From assembly GCA_001953115.1 (NCBI GenBank), contig LSSL01003691.1, positions 1 to 16,671 on the forward strand: a DNA stretch of 16,671 bases, written 5' to 3'. Below the pieces are notes generated by a model. That model was not told where the DNA came from. It saw only the letters and a program-made list of their open reading frames with translations, and did not search any database. Below are positions 7,554 through 16,671 of this stretch, piece after piece; the first letter of the stretch is position 1, and each line of letters starts with the position of its first letter. The DNA is from Smittium mucronatum (taxonomy: Eukaryota; Kickxellomycota; Harpellomycetes; Harpellales; Legeriomycetaceae). A program made the translations under genes and the position numbers.

Positions 7554-10500
7554 TAAAAAAATTAATCGTGTGATTATCCAGACTTATCATGAATTATTTT
7601 TTACTTCACTTAAAATATTACTGTCTTTTAATTTTTATTTAAGCTTCCTTTTTGTTTAAAAAATTAGCTTCAGTTCATCTAAAGGATCATTTATGTCATT
7701 TTAATTATAAAAACCATTATTTCTGATGTTTTTGTATATTTTTTGATATAATTTAGTAAATTGATCTAATTATTCTATAAAAAAGAAACGGTAGTTACAA
7801 AAGGCTTACTAGAAAAAAATTACGGGTTTAATAAAATTAGAAAAAAAATCCTATTCTTAAGTGATTTATAAGGATTATTTTTTTGCTTTTTACCTCATAA
7901 AACTATCCGCAAATCTGTAAAGGATCCCTAAAGAACTATTTTTAATTTAAATTATTAGTTATCATATTAAAATTTACAAAAAAAGACCAAATTTAGGTAA
8001 TTTCTTATAAAAATTAATATAATGTGATATCCCATCAATATATTTATAATTCAACTTATAGAATTTTTAAAATTGAGCATGAAAATGTGTGCTTTAAATT
8101 TTTCAAAGTTATTTTCTAAAAATATACATTCATAATTAACTTTCCTCTGCTCACTATAATATAGTTTTTTGATTTGCATATTTTAAAAAAATTAAAATTG
8201 GTTTCGCATGCTATTTTGCTATTATAAAAAAAATTGAATGAAAAAAAAAATTCCAAAATTAAAATTTATTTTTACTATTTTTTTTTATGGTTTATACGGA
8301 AATTTCTTTTGACTTCAAAAAATTTACTAGAAGTTTTCTTTACATAAAATTTTACATTCTGAAAACTAAATATACATTTCGGCTTAGCCCTTGAAACAAA
8401 GCCCCCTTTTTTTTTTTTTTAGCTACTTCAAAAAACTGGTTTATTTTTTTAGGTTTGGCTTTGCTCTATTTTCAAAATACATACACTTTTTTCCCTTCAT
8501 TTCACTGTGACTTACAAAGCCCCGTAATAATATTTTGCATCCGATTTAAAATTATTATTAATTATCAGAATTATATTTATAGAGTTTTTTATTTTAAAAC
8601 TCAATATTTTTCGAAATAATTATAAAGTTTGTGATGATTATAAAAAAATATTCACAAATAGCCATATATAAAATAAATCCAGTTATAAATCCAGTTAGTT
8701 TTCCGAAAAAAATAAGAGGGGTAGCCCATAAATCATAGATCTAATTATTTTCAAAACTCGTTTTTTTATACTCCATTCATACTTTAGACATTAAATTATG
8801 TATTTTCTCTAAATCATGGAAAATACTATTTAATATTGATATCCAATCAAACTACATTACTTTTTACAATTCCATCATATTATGATACTTGCTTTTTTGT
8901 AAATTAATATTTTTTCTATAAAAAGTGCATTAAGCCCGTAGTTTATGTAAGCTGATATTAATTATTTTTCTAATTAAATTTATATTAAAACACATTTCGT
9001 CCGAAAATTCAGTTCAATCTCTTAAAAAAATTTCTACGCTTTCAAAAAAAAAATTTTTTTTTTGATTAATTATCATGTAACATTCCACTAGTTTCTTCTT
9101 CTAATTTACCCGTTAAAATATTCAAAACCATGGGTAACCAACTTTTATTATTATCCTCTATATTTTATTTCTTTAGCCAAAAATTTATCCAATTTCCAAT
9201 TTGACATCTATTTTTATTGTTCGATATTACAGGAATCAGTAAAAAAAATTAAATATCACTAATTTTTTTAATACGTAGAAATAAGCCCTTTTTATTCATT
9301 TTAATTTTTTTAAAAAAACATGAAATTTTTCGTCATCTAATTATTTTTTTACTATAAAATCTTCGAATAAAAAAAAAGCTTTTTTAACAAAATTTTATAT
9401 TTATTTCATACTTAATATTAAAAAAATAATAGGATGGTTAAATTTTTCGATGATGAAATTAGAACTATAATCAAATCTTTTAAAAATGCTGTAAAGAAAC
9501 TAAAAATTACCACATAAATATCAAAATAAAGTAGTCAATTTCAATATTTCACAAATTTTAAAATAATTTAATGGTGAAAAAATATTTTTCTTATTACTCA
9601 CACAAAAAAAAAACCGAATATAGTGTTCAACTAACAATTTTGATTTTTAGGGATATTTTAATTAGTGTAAATATTCATATTGTAAATTTTAAACCATTTA
9701 AATGGGAATATAATTTGATTATAATCTATTGTCTTATTTGATAATCTAAAATAAAAAAGCAATGTTAAAATTACATTTAGTTTTTATAAAATCTTCTTAT
9801 AATAGATATTCTATGCTAATTTATTTTTTATATTTATTTATTTTTCTGAAACACTAGTTTCTGCTAAATATTATTCTAAGATTAAATGTTTTCTGATCTA
9901 CAAAATTAACTCCACAAAATTTATTTATATGATATGTGGAAATATTCTTACTACTTTTTGTGCTATTTTTTAAAGTTAAACTATTTATTAATATTATAAA
10001 TAAATTTTTATGATTTTTAAATTAATATATATAATAATTAAAAATTATTTGCTAAAAAAATCAAATAGTTAGAAATTTGACTTTTTTGAAAACTTCGCTA
10101 TAAAAAATTATTAAATAATATTTGCAGTAATTTTAAATTGAAAATTTTCATTGCTTATACTCTTTTTTTAATAGCCACATTTTTCATATAAAAAAATAGG
10201 TTGTACTTAGTATTTTAAATTGAAAAGGGGTTTTTTTTAAAAATAAACATTTATTTTTTTTTCTCTAATACAAATGAAAAACATTCTTTCAAAAAAAAAA
10301 ACAATGTAAGTTGCACGTTTTTATATTGTTTTTATTTTAAACTGTTATATATTTAGAATTAATGAGAATTTTTAAATGTTTTTTAAAGTGTTAAGGTTAT
10401 TTTATGTTATATTTGTGATTTTTCTGAAATTAGTTTATGTTTATCTTTAAAATTAGCTCAATCAAAAAATTTAATCAAATATTTTTTTAATCTCTCAAAA

Positions 10501-13500
10501 CTAAACGTTAAAGTTTTTTTAAAGTCTTTAATACTTCAAATCTTTAGGCGTGTGATTAAATCTTGTTAAATTGTTATTTTGTTACTCTTTCGGGATTCCC
10601 TAAGTAAAATTTTATTCATTTTCCACAACGTATTTTTTAATTAAAAAAAGCGAATAAAATAAATATCGGTGATATATAAAAAAATTTTGGGTTTAATCAC
10701 TGATTTCTTTTCAAAAAAATATATTTATTAAAATTAATCTGAAGCTGGATGAGTAAAAAAATAACAAGAATTTTTAAATATATATGGGATGTATTAAATG
10801 AATAAAAAATTAATTCTCTATGAAATTCTAAAAAAAATTATATTTTAATAAATAAAAATGCAAAAAAAATTTAAAAAAATAGAAGAGTAAGGTTTTTTAA
10901 GGTTCAAAGTTATCTAATAAGGAAAAAAAGTTAAAATTTTTTGATTTTTTTATCAATTAATTAAATATATCTTAGCCAGATGGACAAGCTTTCTTTACGT
11001 TTTTGGTTTTTTAATTAAAATTTTAGAAAAGAAAATCAGCTTGGTTTTTTTTAAAACAATTTTCATTTTAAAAAATGTATTAAACTAGAAACTATTAATA
11101 TTATTTAAAAAATGATTGATATTGATTAGATATATGTTAAAAAATATTTTAATGGGCCGAAAATCATAAATTCTATCGTTATTGTCATAAAGTTTTTCAT
11201 ATATAACTTAATTAACATCCGAAATATTATTTTTAATTTTAAATCATTCTCGAGGGTAAAAAATTGTATAAATGAGACTTACTTAAAACAAATTAAATAT
11301 TTAAGCATTTGGTTTGTTGTAATGAGAGAGGGTAGCCGTAAATTATGATTAAAGAGTACTTTTTTCCTTAAAAAACAATTTTTAAACTTTATATCGGTGA
11401 AAATAAAATAAAATTAGTCCCTATTATGTTAAACTAAGCCCAATATATATATTTAAATGAATCGAATTTATTTATTAAAAAAATCCATGAGAAAATTATA
11501 AAAAGGTAATTTTATTTTTAACATAATCACAGATTATTTTTTAGATTTTTGCAATTTTATCGGTTTTAACGATAATTTTGATATAAAAAATAAAAAATAG
11601 AGTAATTTTTATTTATCCTTTTATATTCATCTGATAAACAATATTAAAAAAAATTAAAATATGTGTTTTTACCTGGATATTTTAAATACGGTGTTATTTT
11701 ATTTTGTGTTAATTTATAACTATAATAGCAATATGTTGCTGAAAGTGTTGAAAAAGTCTAAATTTTCGATTTAAAAACTATCTTTTATTTTAAATATTAA
11801 TTTATTGGTTAAATTATGCTAAAAAATTAAAATAGCTTGCGTATATTAATAAAAAAAGTTGTCGGTGATAATTTCATATAAAATTTTAAGATTATGTTTA
11901 CGAGTAAATAAATAAAAAGTTATAAAGCTGTAAAATATATAATTTAATTCCATTAAAATAAATGCTATGAATGTAACGGAATTATCAAAAGGTATTTTTT
12001 TATATTTTATTATCATATATAAACTTATGAGAAAAATTATTTTATTTATTGTTCCAAGAACATAACATGTTTCAAACTATAAAAAAAACACAAAAATAAA
12101 CAAAATGCAAAATTTAAATTTAATTTTAATTTTAAAAAAAAAAAGGGATATAAGATAAAGCACTTTTTCAGGGTTTTAATAAAAAAAAATTATAACAAGA
12201 AATAACTTATAAAATATTCAGAAATCAAAATATTATTATAAGGATGACTGTAAAATACTTATTTATCTTAGATAATGTATGTATAAATACCAAATTTGAA
12301 AAAAAAGAGTCTTTTATGGTATATTTATTACCACTAAATTCTTTGAAAAAATTATATTTGTAAAAAATTTAATTTATTTAGATTTTAAATTCTTTTTACG
12401 ACTATTTTTTTTAAAAAATGTTGAAATATATAGCCAAATTTATTGATAAAATTCCACTTTACTCATTATAAAATTTTAATCATTATACGGGTTTTTTAGA
12501 GAAATATATTTTATAAAAAAATTCTTATAATATTGATTGAAATTACTCCAAAAGAGTGGAAATAAATAGAAAATAATATGTAAAACATAAACTAAATTCA
12601 TTTTAGTTATTAAAATAGAATATTATTTCATGCATTTTTTGATGATTATGAAAAATAAAAATACATAACGGATTTTAATTAATATAATCAATTAAAGGTC
12701 TGTTATTTTTTGCAACAATTAAAAAAATAGCTATCATTATAACTCCGAATTTTAAATTGAGAGAGGTATTAGACTTTTATAAAATCATTATAGCTTTTCT
12801 GAAAAAACCGAAAATATTATTTCAGACTAAAACTAGGTAATTTCGAAATTTGATCTAAAACTGCCTTAAATTAACTAAAGCATTTTATAAATTTCATAAA
12901 AAGATCCAAAAAATCATTATTATACAGAAAAAATGTATTTAAAACTCATAATAGTGTTCTTTTATAATCTTGATAGCTTAAAAGAAAAGAGCCAATTTTT
13001 AAAATAAAAAAACAAAAAATAAAACCAGACACCACCCTCATATAATTCATAAATAGATAGAATAAAATATTTCAAGTCTGATTAAATTTTTTTTCTTGAT
13101 ATATATATATTCTTTTTTTATAGGTAATTTATTTATAATATTCAAATACTAGAAAAACATAAATTAGAAATACAATAAAAGGAAAAAATAATCAAATTTC
13201 ATCTCACTTCCATTTGTCGCTCTAGCGGCTTTCTTGATTTATAAATTAGTTTTTTTCTTGTAATAAAACCAGATATTATTATTATTTTCTATTAATGATA
13301 AATTTTAGTATTAAAAATATTTTTTGACTAATAATAAAATTTAAGGAAAATAATTAGCTATAGTCTCTGTTCAAAAAAAAACTATTTTAAAATTAAATTT
13401 TCAGTATATATATTTTTTCATTGCTAAATTTTGAACATTTCTATGATTAATTTTTTTTTTTTGATTATCCGTGAATATTTATAAAAATTATTAAAAATAT

Positions 13501-14720
13501 TGGCTTAAATTTATTGAATATAAAAATAAATCAAATAGATGTCACTTATAATATTTCAATATAAAAACTCATATATTTAATAAAAAAATAAATCATTTAC
13601 ACTGGTTTTTTTTTCTTGAAGAATCTATTTTATTACCCAATTTTTTTTTTTTGCTTTTTTGAATAGAATTTCTTAATAAAAAGGTTATTTAGAAATCCTT
13701 TCATATAAGGTTATACTCAATTCCAAATATAATTATTCAGTATGAATAAGACTCCCCGAAAAAAAATCAAAATCAAATAATTACATTTTTTAATAAATTT
13801 CTGTAATTTTCCTTTTTTAAAAAAATAAAGTATCATAACAGAAAATATGCTCATAAAATCCAGAATCAATATAGATTTTGAATATTAAATCTAAAAAAGT
13901 GTTAAAGTGATTGATAGAGGAGAAAAAATAGGAATAAAAAATATTAAAAAAAGTATTGCATGATTTAAATTATATAGAAGTTTTTAAAAAAGAATTAATA
14001 AAGGTTCATAATTTTACTTCAGAGGTTATAAATAAAATATGTTGAATATTAAATTTCAAATTAAAAATTACTAAATGTATGAAATTTAACTAATTTTGTG
14101 CAAAATTTTTATAAATAAAAAAGGTATTACCGAAATTATATCATATAATACCCATTTTTTTTAGATGTTTATTTATCCAAATTTTTTTTTTTTAAAATAA
14201 CCGTGATGAATATAAAATAAGAGGCATAAAATGGACATTCAAAAATTTATAATATTGGGGGTTCTTTTTATGCTTCGCTTTTTAATGAGAAAAAAAAACT
14301 AATATTTTTTAAAATTTAAAATATTTACACAAGATACAGTAATGAGTTTTTAGACAGTATAACGCATAACTTATTTAAATCAATTAATATGCCTAAGCTT
14401 CTTTACGAGATTATTCAAAGAAAAATTACAGATTTAGATTTATAATTAATCCGTTTATAACTTTATTGAAGAGATGAAGAATTCAAAATGATTTTTAGTA
14501 TTAATATTTGGGGATATTGAGGTCCAGTTTATTTATAAAAACATGAAAGAATTTGGATAAAATCTTTTAATAGAAATTTTTTCTATGTATATATTAATTA
14601 TTTTAACCCAGAAATTTATTTGATATATTTTTTAAAAACTATCTCTTTATCTTTTTTTTTTTTTATGACAGAATTTTATTGTAAGATAACGTCATTAAAA
14701 AATATATTAAAAAAATATGA
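7554..14720. other. About 7 kb extremely AT-rich gene desert
   Basis: Sampled lines hold 5 G/C of 60 (8221-8280) and 6 of 60 (10021-10080). Stop codons are dense in all frames. I saw no tRNA, rRNA, transposase fragment or long inverted repeat. Homopolymer A and T runs of 8-12 bases recur throughout. It could be a long intron, an intergenic desert or heavily decayed repeats; the sequence does not say which. Confidence 0.6.
8673..8696. repeat. 12 bp tandem duplication
   Basis: ATAAATCCAGTT occurs twice in perfect tandem within the AT-rich desert. This is probably a replication-slippage product. Confidence 0.75.
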
Positions 14721-14897
14721 AAAAAAAATTCTTATAGAAAATACTATTATCCTAAATACAATAAGCTTCTCTGCCTGACTACCGGCTGCATAACATCGGG
14801 AAAAGGGTGCAATAAACCAACCGAAAGACGTCCCCCCCCCCCCCTGGAATTGCTTCAGATAGGTGTATTACTGAGGTTACAAGCAGTCAAGAATTAA
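14721..14897 (+). other. Open frame through the poly-C tract, status unknown
   Basis: 58 codons are open from just after a TGA (14718-14720) to a TAA (14895-14897), with no ATG start. The 13-base C run keeps the frame open and encodes four prolines. Before it lies a stretch containing LLCLTTGCITSGKGC, and after it a leucine-rich tail. I recognise no family. Dependence on a length-variable C run argues against a conserved gene, and a transposon remnant is more likely. Confidence 0.2.
14832..14844. repeat. Poly-C tract, 13 bases
   Basis: An uninterrupted run of 13 C lies inside the balanced-composition island at about 14765-15240. A similar 12-base run lies at 4440-4451. Confidence 0.9.
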
Positions 14898-14988
14898 GCT
14901 CTTTGTCAACGAAAAATGGTTCATTGAAGCTATTAAGCTCATATTCAGATAAAAAATTATATCAGGAATAATGAAATTAAGCTCTTAC

Positions 14989-15160
14989 CCAAACGTGGGA
15001 TTGATCGACATGAATTTCTTACAAATAGCTGTTAGACGCTGAAATTCGCCTGACTGTCGAACGCTGTAATTTTGAACTAGACTATGTCTCAGCTGTGCTA
15101 AATGATCGGTTCCTCCTGTTTCGAGATGGTCCTCCTCTGGAATGGCTGTTCTCCGAAACA
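14989..15160 (-). CDS. Candidate internal coding exon, 172 bp, unidentified
   Basis: On the minus strand the exon opens after CGCACAG (acceptor at 15162-15161) and ends at TTTGG before a strong donor, GTAAGAG (from 14988). It enters with two bases of a split codon, reads 56 codons, and leaves with two bases. An in-frame TAG lies just upstream (15170-15168), and reading past the donor gives an immediate TAA, so the open segment matches the splice sites closely. The peptide is mixed and hydrophilic, for example EEDHLETGGTDHLAQLRHSL, followed by VRQSGEFQRLTAICKKFM, and looks like a helical region of a larger protein. GC content is near half, against about a fifth or less in the desert to the left. 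I do not recognise the family. Partner exons were not found. A C-terminal exon ending at that TAA is the alternative. Confidence 0.45.
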
Positions 15161-15180
15161 CTGTGCGCTATCTCCACTAG

Positions 15181-16002
15181 TCCCAACCAAGAATAGTACA
15201 ACGCTGTGTGAAATTTTGTTTTAGTTTAAATCGAAAGGTATAATATTGAGCCCATAAACCACAACATGGTATTTCAATCTTAGGGGTTATCTCTTTATCT
15301 GAAAAAATTAGAGCTATTCCAATATTGGCTTAGCGCAACTTTTAAATTACAATTTTAAAACCGTATTAAAACCAAATTTATTAAAGATTAAAATGATTTA
15401 TCCGTTTGGAATCTTGATTTTAATGATGATTAAACCTTTAATTGTTGGGTATTTTGTGCAAAGAAAAAAAATAACATTTAATAAATATAACTTTACTGGT
15501 AACAGAAATGTTTTTATTTCAACTGTAAAGTATGCTGAAAATTTAAATCGCGAATTTAGATAATTTATTGCATATAAAGAAATAAATCACCGAAAAGGTA
15601 TATTTGGGCATATTTATTCGTTAATATCGATATAAAAAAAAAGTTTTTTGAAGGATGATTTTTCAAAAATATAAAAAATTTGGGAAAAAATCAGAGTATT
15701 TTTGATATAAATTAGCAGCCAATTGTATAAATTTCTATTTAGAATTACATCATGTATTTAATTTATCAGATAGTAATTTAAATAATAACTTTTGAATATC
15801 AAAGTGAGAAGGCCTATATATCTTTTTTCGGCCGAGATTTTGGTTTGAAAAAAGTAAATGAAATTTTTCCCACAATTAAAACAATATTAGAATGAGAAAT
15901 AAATTACGCAACACAATCAACTTTTAAAAAACTAAACTTAACCTATACATTTTAGCTGCTCATATTAAAAACCCATAGTATAATCATTTTATAATATTGC
16001 AG
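15181..16002. other. AT-rich non-coding stretch
   Basis: Composition falls back to AT-rich after about 15240. No open frame, RNA gene or repeat structure was recognised. Confidence 0.5.
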
Positions 16003-16198
16003 GCGATAAATTGGAATTAAGAATAGTTGTAAAATGTATTGGTATAATGTTTGGTTGCGAGAAGGTTTTATCTGACGAGGAAACGATAGCCATTCCGTTT
16101 ATTAAGATCTTTAAAATTCGGAAGAATAGCTATGGTACTGATTTTCTCCAATCAAAATTATACATCTATCGAGACTTTTCGCTCATTTTTGGCAATGG
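16003..16198 (+). CDS. Candidate coding exon, 196 bp, unidentified
   Basis: The open segment follows an acceptor-like ATAATATTGCAG (AG at 16001-16002) and ends at a GTATTC donor (16199-16204), the same donor hexamer used by intron 2 of the STEEP1-like gene. It enters with two bases of a split codon and reads 64 codons, including IGIMFGCEKVLSDEETIAIP and later KLYIYRDFSLIFG. The frame stays open past the donor to a TGA at 16287-16289, but that extension crosses a T homopolymer encoding phenylalanines and looks non-coding. There is no ATG start; a TTG at 16011 is not a credible eukaryotic start. A faint resemblance to transposase-like segments is too weak to use. The family is unknown. Confidence 0.35.
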
Positions 16199-16671
16199 GT
16201 ATTCAATTGGATGTTTTTTTTTTTTTGAAATAGAATGGATTTTGCAAAAGTGGCAAAACATTACTACAAAAAATAAAGCAAGTCATTGAATGCAAATCTT
16301 TACAAAAATTATCAGCTCTATAAAGAAACAAGTATTTTTTGTTTTTTAAAAGTATAATAAATCTAGATAAGGGCATTAGAAAACCACACAGATTTTAATT
16401 TTTCGTTTTAATGGCGTAATCGTAAGAGGTTTGAGAAATTATAAAATCAATTTAATTACTATTGAAAAAAATCTAATCTTTGATACTAACGAATAACCAG
16501 GTAAAATTGTTTTTTTTGGCGATGAGCTCCATAAAGTATCTAATAAATACCTATGGGCACAGGATTGATTCATGGAAATTTTCAATAGATTGGAAGTGAT
16601 CTGAAAAAAATTCTAGATTTCAATATCGAAGAAATAAACCATTATTTTTTTTTGTATCACAGAATTTTATT
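16199..16671. other. Right-edge AT-rich region with one small minus-strand open frame
   Basis: No firm gene is visible. A minus-strand frame, 16573-16439 (44 codons from an ATG), includes SCAHRYLLDTLWSSSPKK. A TTTTTTTCAG acceptor at 16610-16601 and a donor-like AG|GTATTT at 16550 would make 16600-16551 a 50 bp exon. Both readings are weak. Confidence 0.3.

Noticed and set aside
8385..8530. Repeated AAAGCCCC-like words as possible inverted-repeat ends
   Set aside because: The copies are in mixed orientation, only 8-10 bases long, and have no target duplication or consistent partner.
16011..16289. A 92-codon plus-strand frame taken as a whole gene
   Set aside because: It has no ATG start, opens right after an acceptor-like site, and its end runs through a T homopolymer. 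An exon ending at 16198 is the better reading.

Overview
The window is eukaryotic nuclear DNA, most likely from an invertebrate animal with an AT-rich genome. The evidence is a typical animal eS8 ribosomal protein gene with a spliceosomal intron just after its start codon, a second gene whose three exons join in frame through short GT-AG introns, and at least two MITE-like inverted-repeat elements. The standard genetic code is used. An arthropod, perhaps a crustacean, would fit, but nothing here settles the lineage.

Left end (1-3.6 kb), all on the minus strand, head to tail. First comes the 5' part of an unidentified gene that runs off the left edge (2-370). Next is RPS8 (570-1410, two exons). 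Then comes a short, divergent homologue of STEEP1/CXorf56 (2649-3239, three exons), which can only be found by joining exons across 60 bp and 93 bp introns. An open frame of unknown status follows (3376-3615). A 164 bp piggyBac-like MITE flanked by TTAA lies between RPS8 and the STEEP1-like gene. A 284 bp Tc1/mariner-like MITE flanked by TA lies just to the right, at 3656-3939.

Middle (about 4.2-14.7 kb): very AT-rich DNA with no long open frame. The left part holds a string of small, splice-bounded open segments on the plus strand (4242-7553). Their phases can be chained, and the chained translation weakly recalls Sec1/Munc18-family proteins. This is a hypothesis. The rest holds homopolymer runs, small microsatellites and nothing that reads as a gene.

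Right end (14.7-16.7 kb): an abrupt island of more balanced composition with a 13-base poly-C tract and a convincing 172 bp candidate coding exon on the minus strand (14989-15160). A 196 bp candidate exon on the plus strand follows (16003-16198). Neither was identified.

The recognised genes do not form a pathway. RPS8 belongs to the small ribosomal subunit. STEEP1 is known in vertebrates for helping STING leave the endoplasmic reticulum.
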